Shown here piece by piece: positions 1 to 7,568 of a stretch of 19,646 nucleotides of DNA (its first letter is position 1; each line of letters starts with the position of its first letter). Below the pieces are notes generated by a model. It worked only from the letters and a program-made list of their open reading frames with translations. It did no database searches and was not told the origin of the DNA. Where the stretch lies: assembly GCA_002421825.1 (NCBI GenBank), contig DISR01000089.1, positions 18,286-37,931 on the forward strand, in the 5' to 3' direction. The stretch is from Thiobacillus sp. UBA6205 (GTDB lineage Bacteria; Pseudomonadota; Gammaproteobacteria; Burkholderiales; Thiobacillaceae). The position numbers were made by a program, and so were the translations under genes.

Positions 1-24
1 GTTCGAGTCCCGTCCGCTCCGCCA
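1..24 (+). tRNA. tRNA-Asp, 3' end only (window starts inside it)
   Basis: The first 24 bases are the last part of a tRNA: the T loop TTCGAGT, the 3' side of the T stem (CCCGT), the 3' side of the acceptor stem (CCGCTCC), the discriminator G and an encoded CCA. The acceptor strand implies a 5' partner GGAGCGG, and the whole tail is nearly identical to bacterial tRNA-Asp(GTC). The anticodon lies outside the window, so the amino-acid identity is inferred from the acceptor and T-arm sequence. Confidence 0.85.
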
Positions 25-30
25 ACATCG

Positions 31-62
31 AAAAAAGCGAACGCGGGTTCGCTTTTTTCTTT
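31..62 (+). terminator. Rho-independent terminator after tRNA-Asp
   Basis: A 12-bp perfect stem (AAAAAAGCGAAC, 31-42, with GTTCGCTTTTTT, 47-58) closes a GCGG loop and is followed by a T-rich tail. It starts six bases after the CCA end of the tRNA and should end the upstream tRNA transcript before ppiD. The A-tract on the 5' side could let it work in both directions. Confidence 0.9.
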
Positions 63-144
63 TGTGTGCGCCGCGAGGCGTACACATCACCGCCATTTCG
101 GGCGACAATTGTCCTTTATCATCGCAGTCAGAGACACTATCCAT

Positions 145-2040
145 ATGCTGGAAGCCATACGTAAGCGGTCCCAGGGCTGGTTTGCCAAGATCATCCTGGC
201 CTTGATCACCATTCCTTTCGCGTTGTGGGGTATCGATGCCTATTTCAGCACCGGCGGCGGCAACGAGGTGATTGCCGAAGTCGGTGATTCCGGCATAACC
301 CGCCAGGCCTATACCGACATGCTCAAGGAGCAGGCGGACCGCATGCGCCAGTCGATGGGGACCAATTTCGACCCGTCCATGACCGAAAGCGCAGAGTTCC
401 GCGAGCAGGTGATGCAGGCGATGACGGAAGAGGAGGCAATGATGCAGGAAGCTCTGGCCGCAGGTCTGCAGGTGACGGATGCGCAAATCGCATCGATCCT
501 GCAGCGGCTGCCGCCGTTCCAGGAAGACGGCAAGTTTTCGCCCGAGCGCTACAAGCGCGTGCTCGCCCAGCGCGGCTTTACGCCGGCCTATTTCGAATAT
601 CAACTGCGGCGCGACATTGTCCTGGATATGCTGCGCCAGCCGGTCGTGGCGGGCGCCTTGCTGTCGGCTACTTCCGCCGAACTGGTCACGAAAATCGCCG
701 GCCAGCGTCGCGAGGTGTCCTGGCACGAAATCAGGCCGGCTGAAGTCGCCAGCCAGGTGAATGTCGCCGACAAGGACATCCAGGCCTATTACGATGCGCA
801 CAAGACCGAACATGTCGAGCCGGAGGCGGTGCGCGTCGAGTACGCGATCCTGTCGCTGGACGAGCAGGCCAAATCCATCGAACTCAGCGAGAAGGACGTC
901 CAGGATTTCTATGCGGCGAATGCCGCCTCGCTCGGCCCCCCGGAAGAGCGCAGCGCCAGCCACATCCTGATTGCCGCGCCACAGGAGGATGCCGGGGCGC
1001 GCAAGCAGGCCAAGGCCAAGGCGGAGGCGCTGTTCGCAGCCCTGCAGAAGGCGCCGGCGAGCTTTGCCGATGTCGCCAAGCGCGAGTCGCAGGACGAGGG
1101 CTCGGCGGCCCAGGGCGGCAGTCTGGGCAGTTTTGGCCGCGGCATGATGGTGAAACCTTTCGAGGAAGCGGTGTTTGCCATGAAGCCGGGCGAGATGCGC
1201 GTGGTGGAAACCGAGTTTGGCTACCACCTCATCCGCCTCGACGGGGTGCAGGGCAAAACGCCGCCGCTGGCCTCTGTGCGGAGCCAGATCGAGAACGAAC
1301 TGCGCAGGCAGCAGGCGCAAAGGCAGTACGCCGAGGCGGCGGAGAATTTCAGCAATATCGTCTATGAGCAGGCCGACAGCCTCAAGCCCGCGGCTGATGC
1401 GCTCAAGCTCTCCATACGCACATCCGAATGGATGACGCGACAAGGCCTGCCTGCCGAGCCCTTCAATTCCGCCAAGCTGCTCGATGCAATTTTCGCGGCA
1501 GATGTCATCAAGAGCCGCCAGAACGTCGAGCCCGTCGAGATCGGCCGCGAAAGCATGGTGGCGGCACGCGTGATCGATCACCGTCCGGCCAGGCAAAAGC
1601 CGATTGCCGAAGTTGCCGCGGATATCCGCGAACGGCTGATGGCGGAACAAACCGCGAGCCTGGCCGCGAAAATTGGGCAATCGCGGATTGCCGAACTCAA
1701 CCAGGGCAATGAGCCGGCAGGCCTTGGCTGGTCGGCGTTCAAGGTGATCGGGCGCCAGCAACCGGAAGGGCTGGACGCCAAGACGGTGCAGGCGATCATG
1801 CGCGCCGACGCCTCCAGATTGCCGGCCTATGTCGGCACTCCCGCGCCAGATGGCGGTTATCGCATCATGCGGGTGACGCGCGTGATCGAGGGCGCGGCCG
1901 GCGAACCCATGCTGCGCGCCGCCGTCGACAACGGCCTGCGCCAGACTTATGCGCGCGCGGATGCGGTTGCCCAGCTGGAGCTCGCCAAGGCTGCGCAAAA
2001 GATCGAGATCAAGCCTGGCGTCCTGGAAAAGAAGCAGTGA
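145..2040 (+). CDS. ppiD: PpiD-type periplasmic folding chaperone / SurA-like peptidyl-prolyl isomerase
   Basis: The 631-residue product is an inner-membrane-anchored chaperone that faces the periplasm near the Sec translocon and assists folding of newly exported proteins. It starts MLEAIRKRSQGW, typical of PpiD. A single membrane helix spans about residues 14-33, followed by a SurA-N-like chaperone region (about 40-260) and one parvulin domain at about 266-365 (SASHILI near the start, FGYHLIRLDG at the end). A C-terminal helical chaperone region completes it. The length is close to E. coli PpiD (623). An in-frame ATG at position 64 is rejected because it adds a non-hydrophobic extension and lies in the tail of the tRNA terminator. 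No Shine-Dalgarno sequence is evident before position 145. The gene is convergent with fabI and ends in a shared hairpin. In E. coli the PpiD parvulin domain has little isomerase activity, so the chaperone role is safer than the enzymatic one. Confidence 0.93.
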   Translation: MLEAIRKRSQGWFAKIILALITIPFALWGIDAYFSTGGGNEVIAEVGDSGITRQAYTDMLKEQADRMRQSMGTNFDPSMTESAEFREQVMQAMTEEEAMMQEALAAGLQVTDAQIASILQRLPPFQEDGKFSPERYKRVLAQRGFTPAYFEYQLRRDIVLDMLRQPVVAGALLSATSAELVTKIAGQRREVSWHEIRPAEVASQVNVADKDIQAYYDAHKTEHVEPEAVRVEYAILSLDEQAKSIELSEKDVQDFYAANAASLGPPEERSASHILIAAPQEDAGARKQAKAKAEALFAALQKAPASFADVAKRESQDEGSAAQGGSLGSFGRGMMVKPFEEAVFAMKPGEMRVVETEFGYHLIRLDGVQGKTPPLASVRSQIENELRRQQAQRQYAEAAENFSNIVYEQADSLKPAADALKLSIRTSEWMTRQGLPAEPFNSAKLLDAIFAADVIKSRQNVEPVEIGRESMVAARVIDHRPARQKPIAEVAADIRERLMAEQTASLAAKIGQSRIAELNQGNEPAGLGWSAFKVIGRQQPEGLDAKTVQAIMRADASRLPAYVGTPAPDGGYRIMRVTRVIEGAAGEPMLRAAVDNGLRQTYARADAVAQLELAKAAQKIEIKPGVLEKKQ

Positions 2041-2061
2041 TCTCGGGCGTGCCCGGCAAAA

Positions 2062-2092
2062 AATAAACGCGCCCTTGGGCGCGTTTTTTATT
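2062..2092. terminator. Bidirectional hairpin terminator between convergent ppiD and fabI
   Basis: The stem ACGCGCCC (2067-2074) pairs with GGGCGCGT (2077-2084). It is flanked on the left by an A-rich run and on the right by a T run, so each strand presents a GC-rich stem followed by U residues. It sits 26 bases after the ppiD stop and 25 bases beyond the fabI stop. A two-base loop is too tight, so the innermost pair is probably open. Confidence 0.85.
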
Positions 2093-2109
2093 CGTGTCGG
2101 AGGGCGGGC

Positions 2110-2892
2110 TCAGGTCTCAGCGCCGGCCGTGGTGTTGAAGCCCGCGTCCACGTAGGTGATCTCGCCGGTGATGCCGGAAGCGAGGTCGGACAGCAGGAAT
2201 GCGGCGGCATTGCCGACTTCTTCGATGGTGACGTTGCGCCGTAGCGGTGCGTTCTTGGCGACGATGTCCAGCTTGTCGTTGAAATTGGCGATGCCGCTGG
2301 CGGCAAGCGTCCTGATCGGGCCTGCGGAAACCGCATTCACGCGGATGCCGCGCGGGCCCAGGCTTTGCGCCATGTAATACACGCCAGATTCCAGACTGGC
2401 CTTGGCCAGGCCCATGACGTTGTAGTTGGGCACCGAGCGGACGGCGCCCAGGTAGGAAAGCGTCAGCAGGGCGGCATTTCTGCCTTCCATCATCGGCAGC
2501 GCCGCCTTGGCCAGAGCGGCGAAGCTGTAGGAACTGATGTCGTGGGCGATGCGGAAGTTTTCCCGCGTCACCGCGTCCAGGTAATCGCCGGCAAGCGCCT
2601 GCTTGGGGACGAAGGCGACGGAATGCACGAGACCGTCGAGACCGTCCCATTTTCTTGCCAGTTCGGCGAAGACTGCCTCGATCTCTTCGTCGCTGGAAAC
2701 ATCGCATGGCAGGGCGATGTCGGAGCCGAATTCCCTGGCGAATTCGATCACCCGATCCTTGGCGCGGTCGCCCTGGTAGGTGAAGGCGAGCTCGGCGCCC
2801 TCGCGTTTGCAGGCGCCGGCGATGCCGTAGGCGATGGAACGGTTGCTGATCAGTCCGGTGATGAGGATTTTTTTCCCGGCGAGAAAGCCCAT
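2110..2892 (-). CDS. fabI: Enoyl-[acyl-carrier-protein] reductase (NADH), FabI
   Basis: This 260-residue cytoplasmic enzyme catalyses the last step of each fatty-acid elongation cycle, reducing enoyl-ACP to acyl-ACP with NADH. It is a short-chain dehydrogenase of the FabI subtype. The N-terminal nucleotide-binding segment is GKKILITGLISNRSIAYGIA. The catalytic residues are Tyr147, Tyr157 and Lys164 (SYLGA and YNVMGLAK), matching E. coli Tyr146, Tyr156 and Lys163. The SAGPIRTLAASGI stretch around residues 189-201 is the substrate-loop signature. Length matches the family (E. coli 262). Residue 93, Gly in E. coli and linked there to triclosan resistance when changed to Val, is Ala here; Ala is common in FabI proteins, so it is not by itself evidence of resistance. 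The start at 2892 has an AAGGA ribosome site six bases upstream. It is transcribed alone and diverges from the ABC importer operon. Confidence 0.97.
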   Translation of the reverse strand: MGFLAGKKILITGLISNRSIAYGIAGACKREGAELAFTYQGDRAKDRVIEFAREFGSDIALPCDVSSDEEIEAVFAELARKWDGLDGLVHSVAFVPKQALAGDYLDAVTRENFRIAHDISSYSFAALAKAALPMMEGRNAALLTLSYLGAVRSVPNYNVMGLAKASLESGVYYMAQSLGPRGIRVNAVSAGPIRTLAASGIANFNDKLDIVAKNAPLRRNVTIEEVGNAAAFLLSDLASGITGEITYVDAGFNTTAGAET

Positions 2893-2924
2893 GTCTAATC
2901 CTTGCAGCTGAAAACGATAGCCGA

Positions 2925-2930
2925 ATTATA
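2925..2930 (-). promoter_or_regulatory. Likely -10 box of the fabI promoter
   Basis: The minus strand carries a perfect TATAAT 32 bases upstream of the fabI start codon, which would give a leader of about 25 bases containing the AAGGA ribosome site. At 16-18 bases spacing the -35 region (CAAGGC or TCAAGG) is poor, so this is either weak or activator-dependent. The 76-bp divergent gap also has to hold the importer promoter. Confidence 0.5.
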
Positions 2931-2932
2931 CG

Positions 2933-2960
2933 CCGACAAGCCGGCCAGCCTTGATACACT
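2933..2960 (+). promoter_or_regulatory. Candidate promoter of the ABC importer operon
   Basis: CCGACA (2933-2938) and TACACT (2955-2960) are separated by 16 bases, each matching four of six consensus positions. The -10 box ends only eight bases before the ATG at 2969, and no Shine-Dalgarno sequence precedes that ATG. If the promoter is real, the mRNA would be nearly leaderless. The assignment rests on weak matches. Confidence 0.33.
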
Positions 2961-2968
2961 ATCCGCCC

Positions 2969-5098
2969 ATGCGCAACTGGATATTCGCCCTCCTGCTGCC
3001 TGCCTTGCTTTCTGGCTGCGACGAAGCCTGGAACAATCCTTATCCGCAGGAGGACGCGGGTTCGAACACGCTTTACACGGTGTTCGAGGAGCGCCCCAAG
3101 CACCTGGATCCTGCGCGTTCCTACAGCAGCAACGAGGTCGAATTCACCGGCCAGATCTACGAACCGCCGCTGCAATACCATTTCCTGAAACGCCCCTACG
3201 CGCTGGAGCCGCTGACCACCGAAGGCATGCCGGCGGTGCGCTTCTGGGATGCGGCGGGCCGCGAACTGCCAGCCGGCAGCCCGCCTGAAACGATCGCCCG
3301 CACCACCTACGACATCAGCATTCGCCCCGGCATCCGCTACCAGCCGCATCCCGCTTTCGCCGTCCTGCCGGACGGCAAGCCGCGCTATTTCGGACTCGCT
3401 GCACAAGACATCGAGGCCATCGGCACGCTGGGCGATTTCGAATACACCGGCAGCCGCGAACTGACGGCCGAGGACTACGTGTACGAGATCAAGCGCCTGG
3501 CCAGCCCGCGGCTCAACTCGCCGATTTTCGGCCTGATGAGCGAATACATCGAGGGCCTGGACGAGCTCAACAGGCGCCTGGTGCAGGCAGGCAAGGGGTT
3601 GTCCAAGGACGCCTGGCTCGACCTCAGGCCGCACGATTTTCCCGGCGCGCAGGCCACGGGGAAATACAGCTTCCGCATCACCCTGAAAACGCACTACCCG
3701 CAGTTCATCTACTGGCTGGCGATGCCGTTTTTCGCGCCCATCCCGTGGGAGGCCGAGCGTTTCTACGCCCAGCCCGGCATGGCCGAGCGCAACCTCAACC
3801 TGGACTGGTTCCCGGCCGGCACCGGGCCCTTCATGCTGAGCGAGAACGATCCAAACCGCCGCATGGTGCTGGCGCGAAACCCCAATTTCCATGGCGAGAC
3901 CTACCCGGTCGAGGGCGAGGCGGGCGATGCCGCAAAGGGCCTGCTGGCGGATGCCGGCAAGCCGTTGCCGCTGATCGAGCGCGCGGTCTTCACCCTGGAG
4001 AAAGAGGACATTCCGCAGTGGAACAAATTCCTGCAGGGCTATTACGACGCCTCCGGCATCAGCTCGGACAACTTCGACCAGGCCGTGCAGTTTTCGCCCG
4101 AGGGCGAAGCCGATCTCACGCCGGACATGAAGGACAAAGGCATACGCCTGGTGACTGCGGTCGCCACGTCGAACCGTTACATGGGTTTCAACATGAAGGA
4201 CCCGCTGATCGGCCAGGCCGGCGGCGAGGCCGCGCGCAAGCTGCGCCAGGCCATTTCCATCGCCGTGGATTACGAGGAATTCATCTCCATTTTTCTCAAC
4301 GGCCGCGGCATCGCTGCGCAAGGCGCACTGCCGCCCGGCATTTTCGGCTATCAAGAAGACCACAACCCGGTTGTCTATGCCGGCCCAGGCAAACGCCGCA
4401 GCCTCGCGGAGGCAAAACGGCTGCTGAATGAGGCCGGCTACCCCAACGGCCGCAACGCCAAAACCGGCGAACCGCTGGTGCTGTATTTCGACACCGCTGC
4501 CACCGGCCCCGACGCCAAGTCGCGGCTCGACTGGCTGATCAAGCAGTTCCGCAAGCTCGACATCCAGCTGGTGATCCGCGCCACCGACTACAACCGCTTC
4601 CAGGACAAGATGCTGCGCGGCAATGCGCAGATCTTCGAGTGGGGCTGGAATGCGGACTATCCCGATCCAGAGAATTTCCTGTTCCTGCTCTATGGACCCA
4701 ATGCCAAGGCCGGCAGGAACGGCGAGAACGCCGCCAATTATGGCAACCCGGAATTCGATCGCCTGTTCGCGCAGATGAAGGGCATGGCCAACGGCCCCGA
4801 GCGCCAGCAGGTCATCGACCGCATGACCGCCATCCTGCGCGAGGATGCGCCCTGGCTGTTCGGCTTCTTTCCCAAGGGATTCAGCCTGCAGCATGCCTGG
4901 GTCGGCAACGTGAAGCCCAACCTCATGGCCAACAACACGCTCAAGTACCGGCGCATCGATGCCGCGTTCAGGGAGCGGAGCAGGGCAGAGTGGAACCGCC
5001 CGGTGCTGTGGCCGCTCGGCGTGGGCGCGATCGCCTTGCTGGCCCTGGTCTGGCCGGCCTGGCGGCAATACCGCAGGCACGAGGAAGGCCGCGCATGA
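2969..5098 (+). CDS. ABC importer substrate-binding lipoprotein, peptide/oligopeptide (SBP_bac_5) family, with C-terminal membrane anchor
   Basis: The 709-residue product is the ligand-capturing subunit of the peptide-class importer encoded downstream. The N-terminus MRNWIFALLLPALLSGC is a lipoprotein signal with lipobox LSGC, so Cys17 should be lipidated. Family-5 traits follow: NTLYTVFEERPKHLDPARSY near residue 35, an oligopeptide-binding core, and EWGWNADYPDPENFLFLLYG at about 555-575. The protein is long for the class (E. coli YejA about 600). Unusually it ends in a hydrophobic helix (about 679-698, containing GVGAIALLALVW) followed by a basic tail RQYRRHEEGRA, which suggests a second anchor with the tail in the cytoplasm. 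A TTG six codons upstream (2951) is open but would place extra polar residues before the signal. The stop overlaps the next start as ATGA. The ligand cannot be read from the sequence; peptides or peptide-like compounds are likely. Confidence 0.88.
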   Translation: MRNWIFALLLPALLSGCDEAWNNPYPQEDAGSNTLYTVFEERPKHLDPARSYSSNEVEFTGQIYEPPLQYHFLKRPYALEPLTTEGMPAVRFWDAAGRELPAGSPPETIARTTYDISIRPGIRYQPHPAFAVLPDGKPRYFGLAAQDIEAIGTLGDFEYTGSRELTAEDYVYEIKRLASPRLNSPIFGLMSEYIEGLDELNRRLVQAGKGLSKDAWLDLRPHDFPGAQATGKYSFRITLKTHYPQFIYWLAMPFFAPIPWEAERFYAQPGMAERNLNLDWFPAGTGPFMLSENDPNRRMVLARNPNFHGETYPVEGEAGDAAKGLLADAGKPLPLIERAVFTLEKEDIPQWNKFLQGYYDASGISSDNFDQAVQFSPEGEADLTPDMKDKGIRLVTAVATSNRYMGFNMKDPLIGQAGGEAARKLRQAISIAVDYEEFISIFLNGRGIAAQGALPPGIFGYQEDHNPVVYAGPGKRRSLAEAKRLLNEAGYPNGRNAKTGEPLVLYFDTAATGPDAKSRLDWLIKQFRKLDIQLVIRATDYNRFQDKMLRGNAQIFEWGWNADYPDPENFLFLLYGPNAKAGRNGENAANYGNPEFDRLFAQMKGMANGPERQQVIDRMTAILREDAPWLFGFFPKGFSLQHAWVGNVKPNLMANNTLKYRRIDAAFRERSRAEWNRPVLWPLGVGAIALLALVWPAWRQYRRHEEGRA

Positions 5099-6072
5099 TC
5101 CGCTACATCCTGCGCCGACTGCTGTATGCCATTCCGATCCTGATCGGCGTGAACATCATTACCTTCTTCCTGTTCTTCGTGGTCAACACGCCCGACAACA
5201 TGGCGCGCATCCATCTGGGCGTGAAGCACGTCACGCCCGAGGCGATCGAACAGTGGAAGGCCGAGCATGGCTACGACAAGCCGCTGTTCCTCAACCGCGA
5301 GCAGGGCGGGCTCGAGTCGGTGACCGACACCCTGTTCGTCGACCGTTCGCTCAAGCTGTTCAGCCTGGAGTTCGGCAAGGCCGACGACGGCCGCGACATC
5401 GCGCGCGACATCAGGACGCGCATGTGGCCGTCGCTGGCGATCGCGCTGCCGGTGTTCGTCATCGGCCTCATGGCCAACGTCACCGCCGCGCTGCTGATGA
5501 TTTTCTATCGCGGCACGCGGCTCGAATATGCCGGCGTGGTCGGGCTGATCGCGCTGATGTCGATTTCCAGCCTGTTCTACATCATCGCCGGCCAGTATTT
5601 CGTCGCCAGGCTGTGGCAGTGGCTGCCGATCTCGGGCTACGGCGGCGGCATCGACGCCTTCAAGTTCATCCTGCTGCCGGTGCTGGTGTCGGTGGCGGCG
5701 GGTCTGGGAAGCGGGGCGCGCTGGTACCGTACCATCTTCCTCGAGGAAATCGGCAAGGACTACGTGCGCACCGCGCGCGCCAAGGGGTTGTCGGAACTGC
5801 GCGTGCTGTTCCGCCATGTGCTGAAGAACGGCATGATCCCCATCCTCACCGGCGCGGTGGTGGTGCTGCCGCTCTTGTTCACCGGCAGCCTGGTGACGGA
5901 GTCCTTCTTCGGCATTCCCGGCCTCGGCAGCTACACCATCGACGCCATTCGCGCGCAGGATTTCGCCATCGTGCAGTCCATGGTGTTTCTTGGCTCGGCG
6001 CTCTACATCCTCGGCCTGCTGCTGACCGACCTTTCCTACACCCTGGTCGACCCGCGGGTGAAGCTGGCATGA
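5095..6072 (+). CDS. ABC importer permease, DppB/YejB-like
   Basis: The 325-residue integral membrane protein is one half of the translocation channel. It starts MIRYILRRLLYAIPILIGVN, the usual N-terminus of DppB/OppB/YejB permeases, with the first helix at about residues 9-30. A periplasmic loop of roughly 75 residues (about 31-105) precedes the MetI-type core. The cytoplasmic coupling (EAA) loop is visible around residues 218-245 (DYVRTARAKGLSELRVLFRH), which docks on the ATPase. The C-terminus LSYTLVDPRVKLA carries the DPR ending typical of the group. ATGA overlaps at both ends indicate translational coupling with the binding protein and the second permease. Confidence 0.92.
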   Translation: MIRYILRRLLYAIPILIGVNIITFFLFFVVNTPDNMARIHLGVKHVTPEAIEQWKAEHGYDKPLFLNREQGGLESVTDTLFVDRSLKLFSLEFGKADDGRDIARDIRTRMWPSLAIALPVFVIGLMANVTAALLMIFYRGTRLEYAGVVGLIALMSISSLFYIIAGQYFVARLWQWLPISGYGGGIDAFKFILLPVLVSVAAGLGSGARWYRTIFLEEIGKDYVRTARAKGLSELRVLFRHVLKNGMIPILTGAVVVLPLLFTGSLVTESFFGIPGLGSYTIDAIRAQDFAIVQSMVFLGSALYILGLLLTDLSYTLVDPRVKLA

Positions 6073-7568
6073 GCTTCCAGCCGGTCATCCTCTGGACGGA
6101 CGCCCTCGTCTGGCTGCTGGTGCTGGCCTGCATGGGCTTCGCCTGGCACATCGCGCGCACCCCGGCATTGCGCGCCTCCTGGCACAAGGTCCTGGTGCGA
6201 CCCATGGGCATGTCGTCGCTGGCCGTGCTGGCGCTGTTCGTGCTGCTCGGCCTGGCCGACAGCCTGCATTATCGCGACAGGCTGGACAACGGCCAGCTCG
6301 ACGTGGAGGTGAAGAGCGTGCTGGATATCGCGCTGGCGCCGCTCACCGCGCATCCGGAACGCACGTATTCCGCGCCGCTGGCCACCCATGCCCAGTCCCG
6401 TGAAACCGTCGAGAGGCCGGACGGCAGCGTCGTGCGCGAAGCGCCGCGCCTGCAGTTCGGCGGCGCACACCTGGCCGATCCCGAAAAAGACTGGCTGGGC
6501 GATGTGCTGGCGCGCGGGGCAAAGGGCCTCATGCTGGGCCTGTTCGCGAGCCTGCTATGCGTCGGGCTGCTGGCGCTCATCCTGTCCACGCTGTGGCGCT
6601 GCACTTTCGCGGCGGCGCTTGCGCGCCTGCGGCTGCCGCAGAACGGCGATCTTGCCTGGCGCAGCCTGGTGCTGACGTTCGCGCTGCTGTTGCTCGCCAC
6701 GGGCGTCGTCGCCAGCCTGGCCGGCGGCTACCATGTGATGGGCACCGACAAGGTGGGGCAGGACGTGCTCTACCAGACCCTGAAAAGCATACGCACGGGT
6801 CTGGTGATCGGCACGCTGACGACATTGGTGACCCTGCCGGCGGCCATCGGCCTCGGGCTCCTGGCCGGCTACTTCCGCGGCTGGATGGATGACGCCATCC
6901 AGTTCGTGTACACCACGCTCAATTCCATTCCCTGGGTGCTGCTGGTGGCGGCCGCGGTGCTGATCGTGCAGGTGTTCATCGAGCAGAACGAGGCCAGCTT
7001 CTCCTCGGTGGCCGAGCGTGCCGACGTGCGCCTGCTGGCGCTGTGCGTCATCATCGGCCTCACCGGCTGGACCGGGCTGGCGCGGCTCTTGCGCGCCGAG
7101 ACCCTGAAGTTGCGGGAACTGGATTACGTCACCGCGGCGCGCGCTTTTGGGGTAAGCGGCCCGCGCATCCTGTTGCGCCACATCCTGCCCAACGTGCAGC
7201 ACCTCATCCTGATTTCGGTGGTGATGGATTTCTCCGGCCTGGTGCTGGCCGAGGCCATCCTGTCCTATGTCGGTGTCGGCGTCGATCCGGTGATGAACAG
7301 CTGGGGCAACATGATCAATGCCGCGCGCCTGGAACTCGCCCGCGAGCCCGTCGTGTGGTGGCCGCTGCTCGCCGCCTTCAGCTTCATGTTCGCGCTGGTG
7401 CTGGCGGCCAATCTGTTCGCCGACGTGGTGCAGGATGCATTTGACCCGCGTAGCGGTGTCAAACATTCGGACGACCCGCGCAGCGGCGTCAAACATTCGG
7501 ACGACTCGCGCAGCGGCGTCAAGCATACGAATAACCCGCGCGCAGCGGGGACGGAGGGCCAGGCATGA
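6069..7568 (+). CDS. ABC importer permease, DppC/YejE-like, with long N-terminal region and repeat-extended C-terminus
   Basis: The 499-residue membrane protein is the second channel subunit. The MetI-type core starts at about residue 225 (GTDKVGQDVLYQTL, the DppC-type signature). Its coupling loop lies around residues 350-378 (ELDYVTAARAFGVSGPRILL). The N-terminal half is unusually large compared with E. coli YejE (341 residues): it has hydrophobic helices near residues 8-26 and 48-64, a soluble stretch at about 65-150, and two more helices (about 155-180 and 200-222). The protein normally ends soon after the motif FDPR, but here that motif is followed by about 40 hydrophilic residues in which DPRSGVKHSD is repeated, encoded by 30-bp DNA repeats (see the repeat entry). 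Start and stop overlap neighbours as ATGA. The core assignment is firm; the tail is probably non-essential sequence gained by duplication. Confidence 0.9.
   Translation: MSFQPVILWTDALVWLLVLACMGFAWHIARTPALRASWHKVLVRPMGMSSLAVLALFVLLGLADSLHYRDRLDNGQLDVEVKSVLDIALAPLTAHPERTYSAPLATHAQSRETVERPDGSVVREAPRLQFGGAHLADPEKDWLGDVLARGAKGLMLGLFASLLCVGLLALILSTLWRCTFAAALARLRLPQNGDLAWRSLVLTFALLLLATGVVASLAGGYHVMGTDKVGQDVLYQTLKSIRTGLVIGTLTTLVTLPAAIGLGLLAGYFRGWMDDAIQFVYTTLNSIPWVLLVAAAVLIVQVFIEQNEASFSSVAERADVRLLALCVIIGLTGWTGLARLLRAETLKLRELDYVTAARAFGVSGPRILLRHILPNVQHLILISVVMDFSGLVLAEAILSYVGVGVDPVMNSWGNMINAARLELAREPVVWWPLLAAFSFMFALVLAANLFADVVQDAFDPRSGVKHSDDPRSGVKHSDDSRSGVKHTNNPRAAGTEGQA
7443..7550 (+). repeat. 30-bp tandem repeat, three units plus a partial, in frame at the permease 3' end
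   Basis: Units lie at 7443-7472, 7473-7502 and 7503-7532, with a degenerate fourth from 7533. Units 1 and 2 differ at only two positions (T/C); unit 3 differs at a few more. Each unit encodes ten residues (DPRSGVKHSD and variants), so the period preserves the frame. Each also contains an inverted repeat: CCGC and GCGG around a three-base loop, inside GAC and GTC. In the first unit the outer arms extend to TTTGAC and GTCAAA. The array ends 15 bases before the ATPase start codon at 7565. Confidence 0.93.

Noticed and set aside
64..144. Upstream ATG extension of ppiD
   Set aside because: It begins two bases after the tRNA terminator tail and adds residues unlike any PpiD N-terminus; MLEAIRKRSQGW at 145 is the family start.
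2893..2968. Riboswitch or operator in the fabI/importer divergent gap
   Set aside because: The gap is 76 bases, with only -10-like boxes; no FabR/FadR-like palindrome or structured leader could be seen.
2117..5080. 987-codon open frame on the minus strand across fabI and the binding-protein gene
   Set aside because: It is a high-G+C shadow: the plus-strand lipoprotein and minus-strand FabI in other frames have full family signatures, while this frame shows none and is Arg/Gly/Ala-rich.
7443..7550. CRISPR-like array
   Set aside because: The 30-bp units are contiguous without spacers, are in frame with the permease and have no cas genes nearby.
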